The notes under the pieces: generated by a model
Told to the model about the DNA's origin: nothing
Databases searched by the model: none
Seen by the model: only the letters and a program-made list of their open reading frames with translations
Shown: piece by piece, positions 56,927-64,000 of the stretch
How positions within the stretch are numbered: position 1 is the stretch's first letter
How the letters are laid out: every line of letters begins with the position of its first letter
Program-made: the position numbers and the translations under genes
NCBI GenBank assembly: GCA_039090855.1
Contig: CM077034.1
Location: 227,566,701-227,630,700 of the forward strand
From: Macrothele yani
Taxonomy: Eukaryota; Arthropoda; Arachnida; Araneae; Macrothelidae
DNA: 64,000 nucleotides
Direction of reading: 5' to 3'

Positions 56927-59380
56927 ATGAAAAAACCATACTCTGGGATTATGCGCTATAGGAATCAATTTCACAACTTCGAGATGAGAGATATTACAGC
57001 GTTTAAGAAAGCTAAAATTAAATTAGTAAAGTCAGAAAATCAAGAAGAATTTTTGGTGACGTGCCGTGACCTAGAAATAACACCAAAGTATTTAAAAATA
57101 CGGAATTGCCCAGTCACTGCTAAGGATAATAGAATAATCCAGGAGTGCCAAAAAAAGAGATTAAGAGCTGAAATTGTCAATAAAAGGAAATTGATTTTTA
57201 ACTTGAATATGAAATGTTTACATTTAATCGATTTGATATGTTATAAAAAGTATAGAAAGTTCGACGGTAATTGGAAAGATGAGATTTTGGATGTAACCTT
57301 CAGTGAAATTTTTGACATCGTGGAATACGAAAAATAATGCTCAAGAGCAGTCATGGAAAAAAAGTTGCACGTGATGATTGACAGACAACGTGTACAAGAA
57401 CAACGGGAAAATATGTATGAGGTATATCAGAATAACTCCAACTTGACCTTGAGCTTCACGCAAAGAGCTGTTTTGCAGAGAGGTAAAAAATTTGCGTTTC
57501 CACGGAGCCTGCCGAGGACGGAGGAATTAATACCCAACTTAGAAGAAATGGCACGCAGTGTACCAGCAGAAGAACGTGGAAAATTTCGAAGTAAACTGTA
57601 TAGAATTGTTTTGAAAGAATTTAATGAAAAAAGTAAGAAAAAGAAATATATAGATAAAATTCAGTATGAGAAAGAACAACTGATTAAATTAAGAGATGAC
57701 CCAACAATTAAATTCTGTGAAGCTGATAAAACAGGGCAAATTGTAATATTAAACACAACTGAATATGATCTAAAAATGAATAGAGCTATAGAAGAACTGA
57801 ATTGCAGCATTCTAGCAAAAGACCCAACCGAATCTCAAGTAAGGTACTTAGCTAGAATAAGAAATCACAGCACCTTGCCTGATGAAATAAAGAAAGCATA
57901 CCCACCAATGGGTACTGGAATACCAAAAATGTTTGCAAAAATAAAAACTCATAAGCCTGATACACCTATGAGAGTGATTGTATCAAAAAGGAATTCCCCA
58001 CTAATAAAACTGGAAAAGAATATCTACAAATTTTTGGCACCTTTGTTCATGAAGACAAGGTTCACTGTGAAGAATACATACGAATTTATTGAGAAAATTA
58101 AAGTAATTAAACAAGATTTAAGTGAATATCATATGGCTAGTATGGATGTGAGAGCTCTTTTTCCTAGCACACCAGTACCTCAGGCAATAGAAATAATTAT
58201 TGAAAAATTATATGTGCTACAGACAATGAATGCAATACAAATAGAGGAGTTAAGAGAAATTTTATTGTACATATATGAAAATAACATTTTAAAGTTTAAC
58301 AACAAGATGTACAAACAAAATCATGGTGGACCTATGGGGTCACCACTGTCAACTTTATTTGCTGAAATTATAATGAGTGACATTGAGGAAAAAATAATAA
58401 GTAAACTCGAGGATCCACCACTGATATACTGCAGATATGTTGATGACATTTTTCTGTTATCCAGGCTAAAAAATGATGAACTTGAGGACTTGACAAAAAA
58501 GTATAGTGAAATTTATCCATCTATTGAACTGACAGTAGAACAAGAACATGACAATACTTTGGCATTTTTGGATGTTTTGATTGTTAAAACAGAGGAGAAT
58601 ATTTAATTCAGAGTGCATAGAAAATCTTCATATATCCCAGTACTTATACCATTTCAGTCATCACATCCATTAACACATAAAAGAAATAGTGTTAAAACAC
58701 TAATTAAAAGAAGTTTAACACACTCATCAATTGAACAATATAGAAATGAAGAAATTGAATATATTGAAAAAATTGCATATGATTTTGGATACCCTAAACA
58801 GGTATTAAAAAATGGATTTATGAAGTAACTCAAGGTTACAATAAGGTCAAGACTGATAAAAAACTTGTAAAATATGTAGGAGCAATACCATATATAGAAA
58901 ATGTTTCAGCAGAAATTAATAAAGTTTGTGGCAAGTATGACATACAGGTAGGAAATCAGGTACTTACTGTAAAAAATTTATGATTAAAAATGAAAAAATT
59001 AGCCAATTAGATAGAGCAGGAATTTATGAAATCTCAATAAACCAGCAACCACCTGTGTCATATATAGGCAGCACCAAGAATAAATTAGTATAGATTGAAC
59101 CAGCATATTAATAATTGGAATAAAAAAGAAGCTAAGACAGCATTGACCCAATACTGTATGGAAAATCAAAAATGCCCAAGGTTTGAAGATATTAAAATTA
59201 TTAAGAGCTGTAAAAACGAAAAGCAGTTAAGAATAGCAGAATCAGTGTTAATTGAAAAAAACAGATCAAGATTATGCAACATTAATGAGCCAAGTAACCT
59301 AAACGAACAATGGAAAGCCCTAATAAAAATTGAACAGCAGCGTAAAAAGAAAGAGGGAAAAAAGAGCAGCAGGGACAATA
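56927..59380 (+). pseudogene. PLE polyprotein: N-terminal domain, reverse transcriptase, GIY-YIG endonuclease
   Basis: About 818 codons, the usual PLE size. The N-terminal domain (56927-57337) precedes an in-frame TAA; the frame is unchanged through 57353-58606. RT motifs visible: CEADKTGQIVIL, PMRVIVSKRNSPLIKLEKNI, motif A ASMDVRALFPSTPV, motif B QNHGGPMGSPLSTLFAEI, motif C YCRYVDDIFLL, and motif E region LAFLDVLIV. A second in-frame stop at 58604 precedes an RKS segment (YRKP equivalent) and RSLTHSS. After frame changes near 58828 and 58980 the GIY-YIG nuclease follows: AGIYEISINQ then YIGSTK ten residues on, and a helix with the catalytic-type Glu in LRIAESVLIEKN at about 59235. PLE proteins nick target DNA and reverse transcribe RNA into it. 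Two stops and two or more frameshifts make this copy defective but young. Confidence 0.92.
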
Positions 59381-59479
59381 GATGGCGCCAGAGACACAAC
59401 GATTCAGAGATAGCGACTGGGGCCCATGCCTCGATGGCTCAGCTCACTTGAGCTGTGGTGGGCGGGTGAGACACACCTA

Positions 59480-59519
59480 CCTCCTGAAGATGACAGAGGC
59501 CTGTTGAAAGTACTAGAGG
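59480..59519 (+). ncRNA. hammerhead-like motif in PLE copy 2
   Basis: CCUC pairs with GAGG as stem I; the core reads CUGAAGAUGA (a CUGAUGA variant with inserted bases), stem II is CAG with CUG, then UUGAAA, the self-complementary AGUACU as stem III, and A. Relatives in palindrome H have AGCGCU in place of AGUACU, so the bases differ while self-pairing is kept. Confidence 0.5.
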
Positions 59520-60666
59520 ATTGGATGTGAGGGGCTGAATGGGTGTGACACTTGCAGTGGGAGTAGCAGAGGTTGTGAAACAGAAGGAGGAGTTTGATAA
59601 TTACAGTTGACCAAGGTTTAATCACCTATGAATGTAAGGTTATGTACATAGTTTTTACTTGAATTGTATGAATGGGTTGTATGTGTGATTTTTTATGGAA
59701 TTGACAAGCTTTATAGTAACATCTCATAAGGCTAAGGAAAAAAAAAAAAAATATGATGTTTTACACCCGGAAGTAAGAAGCGTAAGCAAGAAGTCTGTAG
59801 ACCTTGGAAGCCCAGTTACATCACGATGAAGGACGTGTTGGAAGTGTGTTGTCATTGGAGGTTACCATGATCTTTATGGTGAGTGAGTGGTACTTTCTAA
59901 TGGTTTTTTCATTATTTTTCCATGTTGGTCCGAAATGTGGTAGCCCATTTTTGTTTTGTTCAAAATCATTGGCAATGGAATTAAAGAGATATTAAACAAT
60001 AAAGGCGACAAAGAATCCCCTTGGAATATGCCTCTCTTGATATTAACTTCTCCGAGTTCTTCACCATATGCATGTAACACTGTTTTCCAGTTTTTCATAT
60101 TTTCTTTGAGGAATCGGCAGATGTTTTTGCTAACTCCAAATAGTTCCAAACAGGTGTTAAATCCAGCTGTGGGGCAATGAGTCAAAGGCCTTTATATAAT
60201 CTATCCATGCCATATTCAAATTCGTTTTTCTTCTTTTGGAGTTTTTTAGTACCATTTTGTCAATTAGCAGCTGGTCTTTTGTGCCTCTTGTCCTTTTGAA
60301 GTTCCCCTTCTGTTCTATTGGGTACAAATTGTTTCCCCATAAGTAGTCATATATTGATCTTGCTAATACTCTTGTGAAAAGTTTGAATGTTGTTGGGAGG
60401 CATGTAATTGGACGATAGTTAGTAGGTTCATTGCCTTTTTCTTGATCTTTCATTATAAGGAATGTACGACCTATTGTCATCCAATCTTCTGTGGCAGAAT
60501 TCTGTAGCATTATATTGAATTGCACAGCTATTCGTTGATGAAGACTTGTAAGATACTTCAACCAAAATCCATGCAATTCATCAGGCCCAGGAGTGCTCCA
60601 GGCTTTCACATTCTTTACTTGCTGTGTAATCATATCAGTTGTTATCATCAGATTATCCATCTGTAC

Positions 60667-60692
60667 TCCTTATTATTATTATTATTATTATT
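60667..60692. repeat. (ATT)n microsatellite
   Basis: About nine ATT units located between the truncated 5' side of the LINE and the host exon acceptor. It is a plausible insertion site or by-product of LINE integration. Confidence 0.9.
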
Positions 60693-60741
60693 TATTGAAT
60701 GTACCATTTCTCCTCTGATTTTTGTTTCTTTTTAATTGCAG

Positions 60742-60876
60742 GCCAAAGTTCACACACATCTCACAGCAGATTGATTGCTCGCACCAGTGCAAGTGAAATA
60801 GTTCGATCACGAATCCAATATCACAGGGCAGCGAGTGACGAGAGTGGCAACGAAACGGCACCTCCCCGCATTGTAG
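60742..60876 (+). CDS. PHRF1: PHRF1-like exon downstream of the PHD finger
   Basis: Acceptor TTTTTAATTGCAG ends at 60741. The single base left over by the PHD exon (G at 42519) plus GC here forms a Gly codon, so phases match across an 18.2-kb intron. The translation GQSSHTSHSRLIARTSASEI, then VRSRIQYHRAASDESGNETA, contains Leu-Ile-Ala-Arg-Thr-x-x-Ser-Glu-x-Val-Arg, a conserved patch after the PHD finger in PHRF1 proteins. Two donors are possible, after 60872 (GTAGGT) or after 60876 (GTATTT); I prefer the second. The rest of the gene, including the C-terminal RNA polymerase II-binding region, lies beyond the window. Confidence 0.78.
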
Positions 60877-61284
60877 GTATTTTTGTTCTCTTTACGGATT
60901 CTAGTGGTTAATATTAATTAGTAGCCTATAGCCCATCCCAGGACCGTTGTTTTTAAGCTTTAAATAAATATTAACATAGGGGATGTTGCCCTTCCTATGA
61001 CGGAGTGAAATTTTTAACTGAATCAGATCGAAAACAAATCAAATAGATGCCAGATTTGGAAACATAGTAAAAACATGTATAGTAAACTCATTCATGTTAG
61101 AACTAAAAATTATGCTATACTATTAAAAATAACCAATCACTTACCCTAAAGATCATGGTAATTTCCATCCGCAAACACTTCAAGCACGTCAATTATCGTA
61201 ATGTTGTTGGCCTTCAAAGGTTTACAGACTCCTTGCTTGTGATTCCTTCTTCCGGGGATGAAACATCGTATTTATTTATTTTTT
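60877..61284. other. intron sequence without recognised elements
   Basis: About 400 bases following the third host exon. No gene, repeat end or second splice signal is supported. Confidence 0.5.
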
Positions 61285-61461
61285 TTATTTGCTAGACAAA
61301 CAACGCCGGTTTTTTTCTGCCATATGAGATGTGACGATTATGGGCAAAACACGTAACAATATTAACAAAGAAAGGTAACTTGATCACGCTAGTTATGTTA
61401 ACTGAAAACTTTTACAAAAAGTTCGTAAGTTGGAAGCTTTCGACCTTATCTTAGGTCTTCA

Positions 61462-61790
61462 TCACGCCAATGGAGGACTAAGATTGTTGCCAGATTCTAC
61501 ATTTGAATTTTTCCTATTTTTGTTGCCAAAACTTAGAATTGATCTCCAGATCAACGGAATGTAGAGAGGAGATTCGGAGTTGCAAGTCATTGAGTTGAAA
61601 ATAATTTCTATGCTTTCACGGTAACGGAGGGCAAAACGATTGTCAAAAGAAGCAATCCGTTTTGCTTCGTTCCAGTGGGGAACTGCAGATGTGTCTTCCA
61701 TTGTCAAAATAGACAAGGCAGTGTTAGGATTGGCTTTCGAAACATCTTTTCTATGTTCTAAAATTCTATGGCTAATGCTCCTGTATGTGC
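61462..61790 (-). pseudogene. PLE GIY-YIG endonuclease C-terminus, left arm of element C
   Basis: Minus-strand frame beginning with YIGST near the palindrome centre, then HRILEHRKDV and MEDTSAVPHWNEAKRIASF, RYRESIEIIF, which carries the nuclease Glu. It ends near 61462 after SGNNLSPPLA. The N-terminal GIY and the whole RT are missing. The sister copy on the plus strand at 61815-62144 has identical amino acids over 84 codons. Confidence 0.85.
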
Positions 61791-61814
61791 TTCCAATGTA
61801 TAATGTATAGTCTT

Positions 61815-62144
61815 TAATGTATAAGGAGCATTAGCCATAGAATTTTAGAACATAGAAAAGATGTTTCGAAAGCCAATCCTAACACTGCCTTGTCTATTTT
61901 GACAATGGAAGACACATCTGCAGTTCCCCACTGGAACGAAGCAAAACGAATTGCTTCTTTTGACAATCGTTTTGCCCTCCGTTACCGTGAAAGCATAGAA
62001 ATTATTTTCAACTCAATGACTTGCAACTCCGAATCTCCTCTCTACATTCCGTTGATCTGGAGATCAATTCTAAGTTTTGGCAACAAAAATAGGAAAAATT
62101 CAAATGTAGAATCTGGCAACAATCTTAGTCCTCCATTGGCGTGA
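61815..62144 (+). pseudogene. PLE GIY-YIG endonuclease C-terminus, right arm of element C
   Basis: Plus-strand mirror of the left-arm frame. Identity over at least 84 codons indicates that the two arms are the same age or are kept alike by gene conversion. It has no start codon of its own for the full domain and begins at the palindrome centre, so it is a truncated remnant. Confidence 0.85.
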
Positions 62145-62452
62145 TGAAGACCTAAGATAAGGTCGAAAGCTTCCAACTTACGAACTTTTTGTAAAAGTTT
62201 TCAGTTAACGTAACTAGCGTGGATCAAGTTACCTTTCTTTGCATATGAGATGTAACTATAGCTTGTCAATTGCATAAAAACCACACAAGCATACTACTCA
62301 TTCATACATTCAGTTAAAAATCTATGTACATAATTACACTACATTACATTCCTAGGTTGTTAAAATTTTGTCAACTGTGAGTAACAAAATGCTCCATCCG
62401 TTTCAAACCCAGTGCTAACCCTACCACCCTCATTCAGACCCTCACACACAAT

Positions 62453-62492
62453 CCTCTAGCGCTTTCAACAGGCTACTGTGGTCCTCAGGAGG
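62453..62492 (-). ncRNA. hammerhead-like motif, left arm of element H
   Basis: Minus strand: CCUC, CUGAGGACCACAG, UAGC, CUG, UUGAAA, AGCGCU, A, GAGG pairing with CCUC. Compared with PLE copy 2, stem III changed from AGUACU to AGCGCU, keeping self-complementarity. The core is degenerate (CUGAGGA). Confidence 0.45.
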
Positions 62493-62589
62493 CAGGTGTG
62501 TCTCACCCGCCCACCACAGCTTCAAGTGAGCAGAGCCATCGAGGCACGGGCTCCAGTCGCAATCTCCGTGTCTCTGGCGCCATCTATTG

Positions 62590-63182
62590 TCATTGCTGCT
62601 TTCTTTTCTTTTTTTCTCTCTGAGCTGTTGTTCAATTTTTATTAAGGCCTTCCATTGTTCGTTTAAGTTGCTAGGCTCATTAATGTTGCATAATCTTGAT
62701 CTGTTTTTTTTTCAATTAACACTGACTCTGCAATTCTTAACTGCCTTTCGTTTTTACAGCTCTTAATAATTTTAATATCTTCAAACCTTGGACATTGGTG
62801 GTTTTCCAGACAGTATTGGGTTAATGCTGTCTTAGCTTCTTTTATTCCAATTATTTATATGCTGGTTCAATCTATACTTTAATTTATTCTTGGTGCTGTC
62901 TATATATGACACAGGTGGTTGCTGGTTTATAGGGATTTCATAAATTCCTGCTCTATCTAATTGGCTGATGTTTTCATTTTTAATCACAAATTTTTTTACA
63001 GTAAGTACCTGATTTCCTACCTGTATGTCATACTTGCCACAAACTTTATTAATTTCTGCTGAAACATTTTCTACATACGGTATTGCCCCTACATGTTTTA
63101 CAAGTTTTGATTCAGAGATTGCGACTGGAGCCCATGCCTCGATGGCTCTGCTCACTTGAGCTGTGGTGGGCGGGTGAGACAC
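62590..63182 (-). pseudogene. PLE RT-to-GIY-YIG fragment in element H
   Basis: The minus frame (63182 to 62832) reads ESKLVKHVGAIPYVENVSAE, INKVCGKYDIQVGNQVL, and DRAGIYEIPINQ followed by SYIDST where the family has YIGST (Gly to Asp). Then comes LNQHINNWNKR; after a frame change near 62840 the ESVLIE-type segment continues to about 62600. It is the same protein as PLE copy 2 (58850-59380). The loss of the second motif Gly would inactivate the nuclease. Confidence 0.85.
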
Positions 63183-63187
63183 ACCTA

Positions 63188-63227
63188 CCTCCTGATGACG
63201 ACAGTAATCTGTTGAAAGCGCTAAAGG
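63188..63227 (+). ncRNA. hammerhead-like motif, right arm of element H
   Basis: CCUC, CUGAUGA (canonical core), CG, ACAG with CUGU as stem II, U, GAAA, AGCGCU, A, then AAGG which pairs only partly with CCUC. The core is better preserved than in the left arm. Confidence 0.5.
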
Positions 63228-63704
63228 ATTGTGTGTGAGGGGCTGAATGAGTGTGACACTTGCATTGGGAGTGGCAAGGGTTTTGAAACAGATGGAGCAT
63301 TTTGTTACTCACAGTTGACAAAGGTTTAACCACCTGGGAATGTAATGTAGTGTAAATATGTACATAGTTTTTTAATTGAATTGTATGAATGAGTAGTATG
63401 CTTGTGTGGTTTTTATGGAATTGACGAGCTATGGTTACATCTCATATGGCTGAAAAAAACAGGCGTTGTTTGCCTAGCAAATAAAAAAATAAATAATAAT
63501 ATATATGATGAAGAGACTATCGTGCTGATTGATATATAAATAAAGAAGATAGCTGTCTAAGCACGAACACTTTAGCTCAAACCAATTACAACACTCAAAT
63601 GAAGCTAAGACGTATCACCGGTATCAAAAGTATACACAGTTAAAACCATGACGACACAAATAACTCATTCCATTGAGGTTTAAAAAGGTTTAATGTTAAA
63701 AACT

Positions 63705-63749
63705 TGCGAGATCTTTCGAACCTACGACTTATAGGTTCATCATCAGGCA
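63705..63749 (-). ncRNA. hammerhead-like motif, left arm of element G
   Basis: Minus-strand twin of the motif at 63792-63836: UGC, CUGAUGA, one extra base, a GAACCUA/UAGGUUC stem, GAAA, AGAUCU, C, GCA. Confidence 0.55.
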
Positions 63750-63791
63750 CCAAAACTCGCGTTTTGGTGCCTGATGATGAACGAGTTTTGG

Positions 63792-63836
63792 TGCCTGATG
63801 ATGAACCTATAAGTCGTAGGTTCGAAAGATCTCGCA
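63792..63836 (+). ncRNA. hammerhead-like motif, right arm of element G
   Basis: UGC pairs with GCA (stem I). The core CUGAUGA is canonical and followed by one extra U before a seven-pair stem II (GAACCUA with UAGGUUC). GAAA, the self-complementary AGAUCU (stem III) and C give a UC cleavage dinucleotide. This is the best-preserved core in the window. Confidence 0.58.
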
Positions 63837-64000
63837 AGTTTTTAACATTAAACCTTTTTAAACCTCAATGGAATGAGTTATTTGTGTCGTCATGGTTTTA
63901 ACTGTGTATACTTTTGATACCGGTGATACGTCTTAGCTTCATTTGAGTGTTGTAATTGGTTTGAGCTAAAGTGTTCGTGCTTAGACAGCTATCTTCTTTA

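Larger units (their letters stand above)
56859..59911 (+). mobile_element. Penelope-like element copy 2, nearly complete (3053 bp)
   Basis: TTATTTTTCCAT flanks the element at 56847-56858 and 59912-59923 and is one sequence in the LINE, whose catalytic YMDD region becomes continuous after removal. It contains a single long coding region for RT plus GIY-YIG endonuclease, a hammerhead-like motif in the 3' part and an A run near 59740. The same family supplies palindrome H at 61285-63485. Confidence 0.9.
53830..60660 (-). mobile_element. Dong/R4-like LINE with three internal interruptions
   Basis: Pieces on the minus strand at 60660-59924, 56846-56422, 55765-55196 and 54325-53830 form one element when a PLE (56859-59911), a SINE multimer (55780-56421) and a 32-bp minisatellite (54326-55195) are set aside. 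Target duplications of PLE and SINE confirm two of the interruptions. The 5' end is truncated close to an ATT microsatellite at 60667. Confidence 0.82.
53897..60660 (-). pseudogene. Dong/R4-like RT plus restriction-like endonuclease, fragmented
   Basis: Order along the protein: KAWSTPGPDELHGFWLKYL and NYRPITCLPTTFKLFTRV (RT fingers), LNMAWIDYIKAFDSLPH (motif A), KRGIFQGDSLSPLLFN (motif B), INYLLYMDDLKLYAKV (motif C, joined across the PLE), KYLGILESDN (thumb), RYPAGIIDW, and then TWAWLKLGSIKKETEGLIFA. A Cys-Cys-His-Cys finger follows (CRLCQEKDETVSHLICEC), and finally a restriction-like endonuclease with NTPDITVIENRKVWLIDKAI, KMTKYRDLAIEV and RLW. A C-terminal PD-D/ExK nuclease after a CCHC finger is the hallmark of R2/R4-type LINEs. 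Many stops and frame changes make it inactive. Confidence 0.83.
61333..62241. mobile_element. palindromic insertion C (PLE-type), 12-bp TSD, arms encode GIY-YIG part
   Basis: CATATGAGATGT flanks at 61321-61332 and 62242-62253. Arms 61366 to about 61790 and about 61815-62241 are nearly perfect inverses; an unpaired tail of 33 bases is at left (61333-61365) and matches the tail of element B. Each arm carries the same reading frame, with YIGSTYRSISHRILEHRKDV near the centre and then TEDTSAVPHW-like text (exactly EDTSAVPHWNEAKRI), SFDNRFALRYRESIEIIFN. This is the C-terminal endonuclease of a PLE, so the element is a head-to-head pair of 5'-truncated PLE 3' ends. Confidence 0.92.
61285..63485. mobile_element. 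palindromic PLE insertion H, interrupted by element C
   Basis: Left arm (61285-61332 and 62242-62590) and right arm (about 63110-63485) are inverse copies: 'tttgctagacaaacaacgcc' at left against 'ggcgttgtttgcctagcaaa' at right, and many more. The arms are the 3' region of the PLE copy 2 family. Between them, 62590-63110 keeps coding sequence on the minus strand. Element C split the left arm at 61332; the right arm shows the unsplit site 'acatctcatatgg'. Outer TSDs were not resolved. Confidence 0.85.
63543..64000. mobile_element. palindromic element G, runs off the right edge
   Basis: The arms 63543-63760 and 63780-64000 are near-perfect inverses ('aaagaagatagctgtctaag' at left, 'cttagacagctatcttcttt' at the window end). 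The centre holds a short direct repeat 'ttttggtgcctgatgatgaa'. Each arm carries a hammerhead-like motif. Any tail and TSD on the right lie outside the window. Confidence 0.85.

Overview
This is eukaryotic, almost certainly metazoan, DNA. No bacterial operon, rRNA gene or CRISPR array is present. Evidence: spliced exons with GT-AG borders, tRNA-derived SINEs, and many Tc1/mariner, hAT-like, RTE, Dong/R4-like and Penelope-like elements. The transposon mix would suit an arthropod (an arachnid is possible), but the species cannot be fixed from the sequence. The only host gene I can support is on the + strand: three exons (25780-25863, 42308-42519, 60742-60876) that look like PHRF1, the PHD and RING finger protein. 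The first encodes the end of a RING finger and the second a complete PHD finger. The second and third join in matching phase to a conserved Leu-Ile-Ala-Arg-Thr segment. Everything else is transposons and satellites lying upstream of, or inside, the introns of this gene.

Layout. 1-964: 95-bp tandem repeat. 1105-4430: 3' part of a Penelope-like element (PLE), broken by a palindrome (1883-2465) and a complete Tc1 element (2757-4286). About 4600-9540: a decayed second Tc1 element invaded by two palindromic elements (4898-8105 and 8791-9213); the first of these carries a hAT-like MITE and a mariner. 9424-12300: the start of that Tc1 amplified into a 192-bp satellite. 12849-15069: a mariner and a Tigger-like remnant. 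15950-21060: a large interrupted palindrome holding an RTE copy, a mariner and a SINE multimer. 21403-24938: another palindrome holding a full-length RTE element. 26390-32875: 197-bp satellite. 33985-36530: 62-bp satellite. 36547-42110: a chimeric Tc1 and a long terminal-inverted-repeat element. 42600-44250: tRNA-like tandem repeats. 44622-45990: a palindrome with a 36-bp minisatellite in its loop. 49225-53515: about 107-bp satellite. 53830-60660: a Dong/R4-like LINE broken by a 32-bp minisatellite, a SINE multimer and a nearly complete PLE. 61285-64000: nested PLE palindromes.

The most interesting pattern is a recurrent type of insertion. At least five palindromic elements (A 4898-8105, B 8791-9213, C 61333-62241, D 1883-2465, E 21403-24938) share one architecture: two head-to-head arms, an unpaired tail of about 30-47 bases at one end only, and a flanking direct repeat of 10-13 bases. 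In C the arms encode the C-terminal GIY-YIG endonuclease part of a PLE. In A, B, C and E the arms carry motifs resembling hammerhead ribozymes, always pointing toward the tail. I read them as head-to-head inverted 3' ends of PLEs with ribozyme-bearing terminal repeats. Interrupted reading frames and intact opposite arms supply empty sites that confirm several nested insertions. A second theme is tandem expansion of short segments inside transposons (9.4-12.3, 33.0-33.7, 39.1-39.7 and 54.3-55.2 kb). Satellites fill roughly 29 percent of the window.
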